From NCBI GenBank assembly GCA_014529385.2, contig CM043944.1, positions 172,670,740-172,734,739 of the forward strand: a stretch of 64,000 bases of DNA, in the 5' to 3' direction. The position numbers and the translations under genes are program-made. The notes beneath the pieces were generated by a model. The model was not told where the DNA came from. It saw only the letters and a list, made by a program, of their open reading frames with translations, and made no database searches. This DNA is from Adiantum capillus-veneris (Eukaryota; Streptophyta; Polypodiopsida; Polypodiales; Pteridaceae). Shown here piece after piece: positions 46,862-59,372 of the stretch. How positions within the stretch are numbered: position 1 is the first letter of the stretch; each line of letters starts with the position of its first letter.

Positions 46862-47169
46862 CATTATCCACTTTCTTCAAAGTCCAGGGAATACATCAGT
46901 TGGCTCCTCTAGGGTAGCGGGGGAGCGGAGACGTGTTTTCTTTGACGTTGGTGCATATCAGCTGTGTTTATCACCTTTAGCAGAGGTCAAATACAGCGGC
47001 AGTACGTTCCACCTTTGTGGTTTCTACTTCATTCATCACATGAGCACATTGATGTATAACGTGATTATTCCTAGGCCTTCTACTTTTCTATGGCCATGTA
47101 TACAGTTTTGTACACCACGAGCCAGGCTTCTTTTAGCATCTGTGAGGATTTCTGTACACAATAATGTAG
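46862..47169. other. Unassigned intronic DNA
   Basis: No gene or repeat recognised. Confidence 0.4.
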
Positions 47170-47179
47170 ATATGACATC

Positions 47180-47260
47180 TCTAGAGAGAGAGAGAGAGAA
47201 GAAGAAGAAGAAGAAGATAATTTTAAGGAAACCATATCAAGAGACTTTAAAGATCTATCC

Positions 47261-47315
<55 letters not shown>

Positions 47316-47335
47316 GAAGAAGAAGAAGAAGAAGA
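47180..47335. repeat. AG and GAA microsatellites with a partial array unit
   Basis: (AG)n(AAG)n at 47183-47217 and (AG)n(GAA)n at about 47265-47335, separated by a diverged copy of the ACTTTAAAGATCTATCCGAC segment of the array that follows. Confidence 0.85.
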
Positions 47336-48015
47336 GTATTTTAACGTCGTAGGAAACTATCCCAATAGACTTTAAAGATCTATCCGACAAGGAGAGTTGA
47401 ACTCAAGACCTGTTATTCAAGAGGGAAATGGCATAACCAATCTACCACACTCGGGTGATAGAAAGGTTATACCATTTTCCTCCTTTTATTAGCGCACACC
47501 CACACACACACCCGAGAAGAAGAGTATTTTAACGTCGTAGGAAACTATCCCAAGAGACCTTAACCGATGAGAAGAGTTGAACTCAAGACCTGTTATTCAA
47601 GAGGGAAATGGATTATGGCATAACCAATCTACCACACTTGGGTGATAGAAAGGTTATACCATTTTCCTCCTTTTATTAGCACACACCCACACACACACCC
47701 GAGAAGAAGAGTATTTTAACGTCGTAGGAAACTATCCAAGAGACCTTAAAGATCTATCCAACGAGGAGAGTGAACTCAAGACCTGTTACTCAAGTGGGAA
47801 ATGGCATAACCAATTTACCACACTTGGTTGATAGAAAGGTCATACCATTTTCCTCCTTTTATTAGCACACACCCACACACACACCCGAGAAGAAGAGTGT
47901 TTTAATGTCGTAGGAAACTATTCCAAGAGACCTTAAAGATCTATCCGACGAGGAGAGTTGAACTCAAGACGTGTTATTCAAGAGGGAAATGACATAACCA
48001 ATCTACCACACTTGG

Positions 48016-48020
<5 letters not shown>
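47336..48020 (-). repeat. 187-bp tandem array, tRNA-SINE-like
   Basis: Four units starting at 47336, 47524, 47711 and 47898, spaced 188, 187 and 187 bp. On the minus strand each unit contains GTGGTAGATTGGTTATGCC followed about 30 nt later by GGTCTTGAGTTCAACTCTCC. These look like A and B boxes of a tRNA-derived SINE. The units then carry an ACTTTAAAGATC body and a GTGTGTGGG stretch. Copies differ by a few bases. The array ends in (GT)n(AG)n at 48018-48048. Confidence 0.8.
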
Positions 48021-48048
<28 letters not shown>

Positions 48049-48434
48049 CCCAAAGAGTTTTCTCACAGTATAGGAAGCAGGTTGGATCCTCAGTCTACTT
48101 CCTGAACTCACCCCAAGTGGATCTATCTTCCCAGTGGAGCATCAAGCAGAAGCCCTTGATGATCAGAGTCGGGAGGGTCTCTGCATCTTGTGGTGCTAAC
48201 AACAGTCTCAAAAACACTCATGCCAAAGGTTCAGACTCTGGTATTACTATACGAGTTAGGAATGACTCCAATTTTGGTGGTGATCAGACTGTCTACTACA
48301 GGCTGTTTTAACTTTTTGCACACCTGGATCCACTTGGATCAGGAGCAGTCTCTTGTAGCAGTGAGAAGCAGCCCAACAATTGTCTTTTATTGTTTCTTGC
48401 AGTATGAGCTTGGTGTAGGGTGCCCTATCTTTTC

Positions 48435-48470
48435 TTTTTTTTTTTGGGGGGGGGGGGGGGGGGGCGGGGG
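48435..48470 (+). repeat. Poly-T/poly-G tract
   Basis: 11 T followed by 19 G, one C and 5 G. Strong G-quadruplex potential and possible assembly or polymerase slippage site. The frame across it (48190-48705) is not a gene. Confidence 0.9.
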
Positions 48471-48827
48471 TTTATTTTGTCGTGGGGCTGCCCTAGCCGT
48501 AGGATTCATGAGTATTTGCTTGTGGCTACTGATGTTGAGCACTAACTTTCTATCCATCTTCTATCTGCGTTTTCTCTTATGCTGTTTTCTTTTAGTCTTC
48601 TATTTGGCTTCGAATTTTAAAGTGGCTGCATGGATATCTGAAGTAGCATTTTTGCACTCTGTTTCATCTGTGATGATGATGGTGCTATGGATCTTGATAG
48701 AATAAAAGGAAGTTGTGAAAGAAAAGAGAGAGGATCTGTCATTATCTACTTAATAATCAATGCATTATGTATATGTTAAACCATATCAATTGTTATTATC
48801 AGCTAAAGATAAATGTGTGATCTGCAG

Positions 48828-48887
48828 GCAAGATCGAATGCGGAGGCTGAGGAGTTGGATCTACTCTTTTCTAGTCTCTCACTGTAG
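48828..48887 (+). CDS. Candidate host gene, last exon
   Basis: After an acceptor TGTGTGATCTGCAG ending at 48827, the phase-0 frame gives 19 codons, ARSNAEAEELDLLFSSLSL, then TAG at 48885-48887. The acidic stretch and LDLLFSSLSL end are what I recall as the C-terminus of a short plant protein family whose N-terminal part looks like exon 1 at 25040. Both exons are phase 0 at the junction, giving a 67-residue protein. The exon is too short for ORF detection. 3' UTR would follow from 48888. The pairing of the two exons is an inference. Confidence 0.5.
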   Translation, partial: ARSNAEAEELDLLFSSLSL

Positions 48888-49530
48888 GCCTTTCACATAG
48901 CTGTCTTCATGCCAAAAACGATCGTCACATATGCCAAGGAAACTTCGCAAAAACCTTTTGTCAACCATCGCATTCCATGAGCTTTGCAGTACGCAAAGTT
49001 GCCGGTCATCAATGTGTACAGTCAGAGATTATGCATAGGGAAGAGGCTTTTATGTACAATATTTGGCTACAGATGTAGTGGACATCTGTGTGCTCATAGT
49101 TATCACTGCTTGATAAAAGCCAGTAGTTTTATCTTGTTTAATAGTTGGCTTTTAGAGAGGTAACCTGTGAGAGCAACATATTGGGGCCCTTTCTATGTAT
49201 GCTGTATTATGTATATGCTCATTCAGTTTCTTTTACATCAATATTTCTGCCGTCGTCATAGGTACGATGGTCTAAGTACTTGGTTTGCCTGGCTGTTCTC
49301 GAGGTTTTCGATTTGTGAAAGTAGCTTTGAAAGAAAATCACCTTAGCGCTCAATGAAAGAGAAGAAATGTTTTACAAAAAGGCTTGAAATGAACTCTCTA
49401 TTCCTATTACTAGAAGTATATAATGATAGTAATATGTGAAGAGGTATCACAGTTTGGTGCTTGTCATTGGGTTCCATAGGCTGTAGTGGTTGGCATGAAT
49501 AACAATGTGAGGGCTTTAAGGTGTGCCTAA
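48888..49530 (+). other. Possible 3' UTR and downstream DNA
   Basis: T-rich sequence without long frames, with TTGATAAAAGCC near 49110 and other AT-rich signals. No exact AATAAA was picked out near the stop codon. No transposon recognised. Confidence 0.35.
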
Positions 49531-51365
49531 TTTTGGGCGGGGAGAGAGAGAGAGAGAGAGATCATATCTTGCCAAAGTTTTATTAGAGCATTGTCACTGT
49601 AAACTTGCTTCCAAGTTTGCGACCCTCCGTTCTTTCTTGTTGAGCATTGCATGGCACCGACCCTTGGCTCCTTGAGCAAGATGGCAGATGTGAGATTGTG
49701 CACAAACAGATAATATCGATATCTGGAAAAGGCCAATGTGGTCTTTGAGACCAAAGGCCACATTGGCCTTTTCCCCTTTCACAACTCCCACTGCCTTGTG
49801 TTCATGTCCTCTCTTGCCATTGGTGTGATCCATCAAATACTTGAGGCATAATTTTCAGTTTCAGTTTGCTTCCATGGCCTTCGAGTAGAGTATGAGCCCT
49901 CCCTCCACGTGGTGCTCTCAATGGTACCTTTATCGAGTCTCCTCAATTGTTTCTTCAACAGCCTCGAATGCGGTGAATCCCGACAGTTACAACTTGGAGG
50001 GATAGGACAATAACCTAGCTGGCATGGGGGCATCACATGAGAGTCTCATAAGATGGTTGGTGAGAGGGACTCTTAGAGAGTGCAAGAAGCCAGTAGGATA
50101 AAGAGAAAGCAAAGGTTAACCAAGCCTTTAAAACACACCTGATTAGACATAAGGAAAGAACTTGCATACATAAGGAAAGTTATTAGAAGATGTACACACT
50201 AATCAAGCATCAACCTTAACTACCTTGCTAATCCATGTTGCATATTAGTAATCACAGAAGTACTCAAGACAATTGTCAATCAAATACGCCTAAAACACAA
50301 GTATACATATATCGAAACACAATTAGGGCAAATACACACGAGTAATGCAGACAAGAGTGTTTCCACACGCTAACAAATTGTGCTAATAAAGCATACTAAA
50401 CACTAAGTGATTCAACAAAGAGAAGAAGCTAAAAGCGAGGGTATGAGTTGGAGAGAAACTAGAGCATTCAATACTCTGTTTATCACTAGTTTAAATCAAT
50501 CCACACCATAAGCATCAATGTAAAGAACAAGGCAATGATTGAGACGAAAACAAGAATTAGATTAGTGACCAAAATTGGCATGAGAGAGCTCAAGAACACC
50601 ATAGCCATCTCTACACATGAGCCAAACTGAAAGAGATAGCAAGAGTGCTAAAGCCTAAGAAGGTGCCTCCAAAGCATATGAATGTAATGCATCTCTACCA
50701 GGATAGAGTTAGGGCGCGAGCTCAAGGGTGCCAGATGCACTTTGCAGGGCTGCAAACAAAAAATCAGAGCAGCAAACGAGCTCTCATCAATCATCTTTCC
50801 CCGGGGCAGCCTTCACATAGCCTTGTAATTTCCATGTGTTCATGGTTTCTCTGATTAAAGATAATAAAACCGCCCAAAGAACTATATTGTGGCCTTTGCC
50901 CATCAAAAAACAATACAGTCTCCAATCTATTCTTAACATGGCTTCTAAGGCCGTCTCCTCGTATGTTAAAAGATCAGCCATGGTTAGTGTGCTATATACT
51001 CTTCATGAACCCAAAGATCAGATTGTGATCTTGTTCTTTTACTATGTCTACTGGCATTGCTGACATCCGTGTGAACCTTCTCTTTGCCCCTCTCATTTGA
51101 ATGCTGAGACCCATGTGAATGGGAAAGTCTCTCAATTCTCTCTGAATGGCGCCTTCTCAAATGTACTAAATGCTGAGAAGCTTGATGCTCCTCACTTCTT
51201 CTCCCTGGCTTGGCATTAGTTTCCCCATTTTGAGAGTGTAGACCTCCATTAGAGCCTTACTTTGATTCCTCAGCTACTATGTTGATGTGGTCTTGATCTT
51301 CAACAAACACGGTAGTCGCTCTCCCTCCTCGTGATGAACGATGTGATGGTATCACGGGCAGCTTG
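49531..51365. other. Unassigned DNA
   Basis: Holds a short (GA)n tract at 49541-49561 and scattered short frames (49527-50036 minus, 50645-51063 plus) without recognisable domains. The stretch 49730-49760 contains a local inverted repeat, AAGGCCAATGTGG with CCACATTGGCCTT. No gene supported. Confidence 0.4.
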
Positions 51366-51873
51366 TTGCCTCTAAATCACTTGACAGCTATCTCAGGTTT
51401 AGTAACTTCAGAGTCAGTTGTCAGATATCATCTCAAATAGGATGAACGAAATCAAACATCAAATTATGAGGCGGGGAAGTCAGACAAAAGACTGAACTAA
51501 ACTGAAAGAATAGATTCAAATGACAGGAACCGCGATTGCCTCTAAATCACTTGACAGCTATCTCAGGTTTAGAAGTTCAGAGTCAGATGTCAGATATCAT
51601 CTCAAATAGGATGAACAAAATCAAACATCAAATTATGAGGCGGGGAAGTCAGACAAAAGATTGAACTAAACTGAAAGAGTAGATTCAAATGATAGGAACC
51701 GCGATTGCCTCTAAATCACTTGACAACGATCTCAAGTTTAGAACTTCTGAGCCAGATGTTAGATATCATCTCCAATAGGATGAACAAAATCAAACATCAA
51801 ATTATGAGGCAGGGAAGTCAGACAAAAGACTGAACTAAACTGAAAGAATAGATTCAAATGACAGGAACCGCGA
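51366..51873. repeat. Tandem array of ~170-bp unit, three copies
   Basis: TGCCTCTAAATCACTTGACA begins at 51366, 51537 and 51706, spacing 171 and 169 bp. The three copies are highly similar, with small substitutions. Each contains AAACATCAAATTATGAGGC. No coding. Confidence 0.92.
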
Positions 51874-53163
51874 TAGCTAGAAATTAGATATTTAGATATA
51901 TGACTTCAAAAATACAAGCAATATTTAGATATTTAGATATATGAGGCCTTGTAACTGGTGCTCAGTTACAAGAAAGCACAAGAGTTCCAATGACTCGTGA
52001 ATGATACAATCAAGCTCTGCCAAAACCGACTGATCAACAACTAGTTGATCAAAAGTATATTTTGATCGAGATATACTTCGATCAAAACCCACATTTTATA
52101 TATGAAAAAGGCACCAATAATTCAAAAGAACTGTTAGGGGCTCTCCATTGTCAGCTTGCTGTAGCACTTATCAACACCTTCTACATCCTCTTACGTCTTT
52201 GTTTTCTACTTGTGATGATTTAAAAACCTTTTATATTTGCATATTGATTATAATCAACATTGTTTCTGCTAACCTTGTTGTTGTAGAGCACATAATTTGA
52301 CACTTTAGGGTTAGTTTACGAGTTACTACGTGATCCCTGAGTGTGTAGAGCACATTGTCACACTGCAAGGGGGAGGTTCAAGGCCTAGGTACACATCCTT
52401 GGTTGTGTAGACATTTAGGTCATACTGCACGGGGGTTACACAACTAGAAACTTTGACCTTGGTTGTTGTGGAGATCATCGTGTTGCACTACAGGGAGAGT
52501 TTAGTGTCATGAAAATTGATTTCTAACCTTCTAAAAGTATTTTCCATCTTAACTTGGCCATTTAATTTTGGGAAAAATAAAATAGAACCAAGTGAAGTTG
52601 ATTTAAGTGCTTATGGACTAGCTCGGTCAAAGGCTTGGGACCAAAAGGGGAGAAGTCCATAAAGAGCAAGGGTAATTGCAATTTAGTTATCTCAATCATA
52701 GGTATAGGTCAAGGAAGGATGAATAAATCGTGACAAGCCTTGATCAAAGGTACACGATAAAGGAGATGACCTAGAGTAATTATAGGAGTTTAAAAATAGA
52801 AAGTAGTTGTGCTAAGTTCAAGTCATTAAAATAACTCTTTAGACTCCAACTATGAAGTCTGGGAAGCCTTAGGGTAAATTTTTAACTTGCCACAAATAGT
52901 CTAAATTTAGCAGGTGTTGGTGAGTAGCTTGATGGTATCTCAAAAGCATTGTGCTAAGGTTTTGTACATGAGATGAAGTTTTAATGCCCAAGGGTGAGTT
53001 TTACTTTTACCAAAGTCCATCCTAATTTAACAGGTCTAATTTAGCAAGTAGGCTGAAGCCCAAGCCAGCTTCATAAAGCCTCCAAGGTTTGTGAGAAGTC
53101 TTGCACCTGAGCTAATTAATTGAAGGATAAGTTTATGGTTTTTAACAAGTGAAAGAAAAAAGC
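51874..53163. other. Unassigned DNA
   Basis: AT-rich start with repeated TTAGATATTTAGATATATGA. Around 52320-52510, three loose copies of a motif with CCTTGGTTGT, a TAGACATT or GAGATCAT stretch, and CACTGCA or ACTACAG. No frame of note. Confidence 0.4.
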
Positions 53164-54484
<1,321 letters not shown>

Positions 54485-54754
54485 AACGTGTGCGTATTTG
54501 TCACACGTGTCAATGTAAGGAACTTGCCGATACACTATGTGCGAGCCACAAATGGCTCCAAGCATGCAACTCGCCTAAACTAGTAAGCTCAAAGATGGTG
54601 ATGGTGTGTCACTCACCACTCTACGCTTGCTGTCGTGGAGGATTCCTTGCCGCGAAGAAGAAGGAGCCGCTGCTGCGTCGTGCTCAACCTCTTTGCCGCC
54701 GCCGTGCCATTGTGGCAATGCTCGATTGCACACACACACTCTCTCTCTCTCACA

Positions 54755-54786
<32 letters not shown>

Positions 54787-55075
54787 GACACACACACAAG
54801 GAGATGAAGAAGAAGAAGATGGAGATGGAGCAAGAGCACTCTTCTATTGCACAAATGAAAGAATGATTGTTTTTTAGGTTTATGTGACTTTTAAATGAGC
54901 TCGTCCCATTCACACTTGGGCACCCATACTTAGCCAACTAACCCTTGATTGTTCCTATTAGAGTGCACCTCTCATCGGCGATCATTCTTACCCTTTTCCC
55001 ATGGACCAACAAGCCCGGCCCATGACTCAAAACAATGTAATGTCCGTGGTTGTGCCGATGCCTAATTGCCAAGGT
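54485..55075. other. Unassigned DNA with microsatellites
   Basis: Mixed (CA)n(CT)n(AC)n tract at about 54729-54797 followed by GAAGAAGAAG. The flanking GC-rich stretch 54600-54728 has open frames that end in the repeats. No domain seen. The left end of the LTR of element H may lie in 54930-55075. Confidence 0.4.
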
Positions 55076-55929
55076 GAGCACCAAGCGATAGGTGGCGTTG
55101 GGAAGTCCCCAAGCCTCATATTTGCCTGGTGTTGACTTCACTGCCGCCTGTCATGTCTTTGTCACCAAGGTCAACACCAAGCGATAAGTGACATTGGGCA
55201 CTCCCCAAGCCTCCTATTCGCCTAGTATTGACTCTACTGCCTCTTGTAATGTCTTTAACCCCAAGGTCAACACCAAGCGATAGGTAGCATTGGGCAGTCC
55301 CCAAGCCTCCTATTCGCCCAGTGTTGACTCGTTGTCCCTCTGCATGAATTGTAATTACCTCACCGAAAGGGTCTCCATTGTCTGTTACACCAAGGTCAAC
55401 ACCAAGCGATAGGCGGTGTTGGGCAGTCCCCAAGCCTCCTATTCGTGCAGTGTTGACTCGATGTCCCTCTACATGAATTGTAATTACCTCACCGAAAGGG
55501 TCTCCATCGTCTGTTACACCAAGGTCTGTTACACCAAGGTCAACACCAAGCGATACGCGGTGTTGGGCAATCCCCAAGCCTCCTATACGCCCAGTGTTGA
55601 ATTGTTGTCTGACTCCATTGTCTGTTATACCAAGGTCAACACCAAGCGATAGGCGGTGTTGGGCAGTCCCCAAGCCTCCGATTCGCCCAGTATTGACTCA
55701 CTGTCTGACTTGTCGGAAAGGGTCTCCATCGTCTGTTACACCACGGTCAACACCAAGCGATAGGTGCTGTTGGGCAGTCCCCAAGCCTTCTATTTGCCCA
55801 TTATTGACTCACTGTCTGACTCCATCGTCTGGTACACCAAGGTCAACACCAAGCGATAGGCGATGTTGGGCAGTCCCCAAGCCTCCTATTCACCTAGTGT
55901 TGACTCGCTGTCTGACTTGTCGGTTAACA
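55076..55929 (-). repeat. 3' LTR region of element H with in-phase tandem repeats
   Basis: Eight units marked by CAAGCGATA at about 55082, 55178, 55274, 55403, 55547, 55643, 55754 and 55850. The spacings are 96, 96, 129, 144, 96, 111 and 96, all multiples of three. A minus-strand frame of 185 codons (55116-55673) reads through five units as a repeated RIGGLGTAQHRLSLGVDLG-like peptide. The plus strand is also open for 116 codons. The right edge TTAACA at 55929 (TGTTAACC on the minus strand) follows a PPT and hairpin, so the array lies in an LTR. The left LTR end is unknown. Confidence 0.7.
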
Positions 55930-55969
55930 TGGCCCCCTTCCTGATATAGATTCCGTCCTCGAAATCTAT
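55930..55969 (-). promoter_or_regulatory. PPT and AGGA-loop hairpin, element H
   Basis: On the minus strand, arm ATAGATTTCG, loop AGGA, arm CGGAATCTAT (55969-55946): a 10-bp stem with one G-U pair. Sixteen bases with CAGGAAGGGGGCC follow, then TGTTAACC at 55929. Confidence 0.8.
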
Positions 55970-57276
55970 TGATTTGAAGCTTGTTGTCAAGGTGGAAGAG
56001 CATTTGAGATGAATGTCCTTAGTTTTCTTCAGTCACTGCAAAATCAAACAAAAGTGGCACAATAAGTGTATCCTTATAATCAATTAAAAAGCATATGCAG
56101 TTGTAAGCAGACTAATTGATTGATAACAGAATTTTAATCCATTTTTCAGTACTAAACATTAAATTGAAATATAATGAAACGCATAAACAATTGTAAAGGT
56201 AAAAAATTAAACAAGTATAGGGTCGCTAATTTAACAGTCGAAAGGCACTAAAGATCGACTATTAATACCATGGGCAAGCTTCTCAATTTTCTTTGGTGTA
56301 TTTCATGTCCGAGGGCTGACTAGAGGCTATACCTAGAAGACCTCATAGTTAAGCTACGATAAAAGGAATTCTCATGAAATCATCGCCTGACTTATTTCCT
56401 TTTCTTTGACCCCCCAAAGTCTTTTCACATTGTTCCAATTTTGATGCGTGTGCTTATTTTGTATGCCTTGGGTTTTTTGCTTTTCAAGGAAAAGCGCACA
56501 CACTGGGAATCTCTAGGGCTCTAGTACCATAGGCGATACATGTGAGTGAAGTACCAAATCGAGCTAAGATTTCTCTTCCAGCTTAAGATTTTACATTGTG
56601 GCACTTTGACTTAAAAAAAAAAAAAAAACGTTTTTCGCATTTTAATTTTGTAACTTTGGGGGGTCATATAACATTGTTACCCTCCCCAGGCTCATCACAC
56701 TAGTAAACTCCCTTTCTAATACTTAAGCTAAAGGTCAATAGGGACTAAGCCCACTAGAAAGCCCTAGTACATTTCACACAATGCTGCCTAAATCGGATTA
56801 AGCACCTAAGTAACCATTGATTATTAGAAAGGCATTTCCCATGGTATCAAGAGAAGATCTCTAACACCTAGCTTGGTCAAACTAGCTTAGTCAGACTGCT
56901 TGATTTTTAAACCTAAACAAGCGACTATGACAAAAATCACATTGAATTTAATGTTTGATACTAAGCAAATGCGTTGGATATTATGCTACCAATCACAATT
57001 AAAGCAGACAATCATGGATGCAAAAAGATAAGGGGCAATGCTAATGGACAAGAAACACCTGTTTGTGTTGATGGTCGCGCTTGATTTGAAGTGTGAACGA
57101 GAGAAAGATTCCATGAAGGTCCAAATCCTAACAAGAGCAACACGTTCCTGTACACACTAGGAAACACAAAGAATACCTCTAGGAGGCACATCAGTGGGAA
57201 AAGGTACCAACACTTATTGAACATAATTAAAAAACATAAAGAGTCCCAACCTAATTATTTGCACCCCCCTAGAGAG
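55970..57276 (-). other. 3' untranslated part of element H, no pol
   Basis: No RT, RNase H or integrase motif found on either strand. Contains a 16-A run near 56613 and AT-rich sequence. It lies between the WVPK/acidic ORFs and the polypurine tract. Confidence 0.45.
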
Positions 57277-57546
57277 TCAAGGGAATAAAATATTGTAGAG
57301 ATTGGGGGGAAACCCTAAGGCTAAACCCCTATCCTCATTATCGAGAAAAACAAAGTCATCATCCGTGAGACCATATGTGCCATCCGTATAATCATGTAAA
57401 TCTTCATCATCATTAGAGGCACCGATGTTTACTAAGAAGGTCACTACACGCCTATAGTCATCTTGGTCAAAAGGATAGGCTTGTGCAATGGGAGATACAC
57501 TCTCTACTAAGTATGGATCAATCGTGGTCAAGAGACGTATCACCAT
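57277..57546 (-). CDS. Short acidic ORF, 3' part of element H
   Basis: An 89-codon frame with a strongly acidic middle (ASNDDEDLHDYTDGTYGLTDDDFVFLDNEDRG). Family unknown. It lies on the same strand as the gag-protease genes of H and downstream of them. It may be an extra ORF of this element or a fragment. Confidence 0.3.
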   Translation of the reverse strand: MVIRLLTTIDPYLVESVSPIAQAYPFDQDDYRRVVTFLVNIGASNDDEDLHDYTDGTYGLTDDDFVFLDNEDRGLALGFPPNLYNILFP

Positions 57547-57981
57547 TCTAACTCCTCATAATTCCTCTCACATGCTAGCGTACCTACCAAATCCCATTCA
57601 CAGGCAAGCACCGAAAAGACCATGTGAAACATTTGTGAAAAGTAACGAGGGTACCTCTCACCCAAGGCAGGCGTGGATGACTCTAGCGTACTAGCCTTAT
57701 CTGTACACGCAAATAGATGATGGTTAGAGTGCAAATATTACAAGGGTCATGTTCTTGTGCATAATGTGTTTTTATGATTTTGTGTTATGGCTCTTGCTCT
57801 TTTACTTTTTTATCTTGTTTTTGTGAGTATAAGGCTTTATATATACATTCCCTAAGATTGGAGATTGAGAGGTCAGGGAGGAAGGTTGAAAGGGAAGCAA
57901 GTGAATGATGGATGTCAACAAACTCTCCCCCCTTCTTTGGGTAGATCATACCTTTTGGAATGATGTCGTCACCTTTTGAAA

Positions 57982-58647
57982 TCAATTGTTCCAAGTTGTT
58001 ATGGGTGAAGTCTTTAACCAATAGTTTCTGACTGTCCTATGCGTTTCATCCAGTTGCAAGGGTGGTAAGGTACTCTCCCATGATTTTATTTGCAACGTTG
58101 TTGTAGGTTGTGAACTTACAACAGGAGGCGCAAACTCTTCCTTGCTTGTATGGATATGTACAATGGTAGGTGGAGGTTGTATCGAAGCTTCTACTTTCAT
58201 ATAGGATTTACATGAAGAGCAAGAAGCTTCATTTGATTTCCCTGTTCCTGAGCTAGGTGGAACAAATCGTTCTTTCTTCGGTACCCAAACTAGCTCTGGA
58301 GCAGGTGTGTAGCATTCTATGATTTTTTTCTTTCTGCGATCTTCAATTTGTTTTGGAGCTACAGGATTGTGCGCACACGCGTCAAGTGACAGGTAAGAAC
58401 ACAATCTGTGTTTTGGCACCCAGATTTGATCATTTCCTTGATAGTAGCCTTGGGCTTCCAATAGTTTTTTAGGAATCCAACACAACGTTTCCTTATATTT
58501 CTTGGGGCTAATGGGACGTCTCTTACCAAGCTCCTGTCTTTTAGCACTGGCTATGGTTTCTAAAGAAGCTTTAGGGACCCACTTGTATGTTTTCTTTGTT
58601 ATATTAGGACGAGTCTTATCAGAAGCTATATGAATTGCCTGTAGCAT
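57982..58647 (-). CDS. WVPK-repeat ORF of element H
   Basis: A 221-codon frame with four copies of a W-V/I-P-K motif: YKWVPKASLE, LCWIPKKLLE, QIWVPKHRL and LVWVPKKERF, about 30-50 residues apart. The surroundings are Lys-rich, followed by a Ser/Cys and Pro/Thr-rich tail. WVPK repeats are known to me from linker regions of some plant retrotransposon polyproteins. Their function is unclear. It follows the protease on the same strand, where RT would be expected. Confidence 0.5.
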   Translation of the reverse strand: MLQAIHIASDKTRPNITKKTYKWVPKASLETIASAKRQELGKRRPISPKKYKETLCWIPKKLLEAQGYYQGNDQIWVPKHRLCSYLSLDACAHNPVAPKQIEDRRKKKIIECYTPAPELVWVPKKERFVPPSSGTGKSNEASCSSCKSYMKVEASIQPPPTIVHIHTSKEEFAPPVVSSQPTTTLQIKSWESTLPPLQLDETHRTVRNYWLKTSPITTWNN

Positions 58648-58833
58648 ATTTAAGGGTACGAGAATTTCATCCCTCTCAGGTGTTACCCAGGTCGTCCCCC
58701 TATTTCTTCAAGTGTCTATGGTTGCTGCTAGGTGGACCCAATCCACATTGTCCGACTCAGTCATCCCAGGTAGTACATCCATATAAGGAGAATCTTCCCC
58801 AACATCAGTGTTCGCTTTACATGTGTAACAATA

Positions 58834-59340
58834 CTACAATGGGACCAAGTGAATTGTGGTGTCAGATCTATGATCAATTTTAAACCTATTTACTAGAGGA
58901 TGTGCTTGACCGGTTACAAGATCCACTCGAATGACATAAGCTTGGAACTGTAAGTAGGCATGGTTTTTAGACCAGTCATGCACCATTTTTGCTTCCCTCA
59001 TGAAAGGACGTCCTAAGATCATCTCCGATGCCATAATGTGCTTAGAGAAATCCATAACAATGAAGGTAATTCTTATTTTATGTCCAAAGACCTTGATCTT
59101 GAGATCTTCTAGCATCCCAATAGGTTTAACAATAGAACCATTGGCCATCTTCACTACTATGGTTGTGGTCGCAAGGTGAGGTCTTCCCATAGTTTTCCAT
59201 CAATTTTTAGTCACAATGCTAACCCCAGCGCCACCATCAAGGATTCTCTTCACAGTTAATCCCTTAGTAGTGATTGGTATGGTCGCGTTGAATTCATCAC
59301 CCTCAAAGTATTGTCCCAACTTGTTAACAGGTATTTCTAT
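58834..59340 (-). pseudogene. Retropepsin-like protease of element H
   Basis: Upstream segment with VKRILDGGAGVSIV near 59250-59200 (active-site D-G-G-A), a stop at about 59203, then the frame 58834-59190. That frame carries TIVVKMANGS, IRITFIVMDF and ASEMILGRPFMREAKMVHDW, the last being the ILGRPF end of Ty3-type proteases. One in-frame stop separates the active site from the rest. It would have cut the Gag polyprotein. Confidence 0.7.
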
Positions 59341-59372
59341 AACAATGTTCTCATCTAGGTTGGGTTGTGGAT

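Noticed and set aside
48190-48705. 171-codon ORF across the poly-G tract
   Set aside because: Contains a Phe-Gly homopolymer from the T/G tract and hydrophobic filler. No family.
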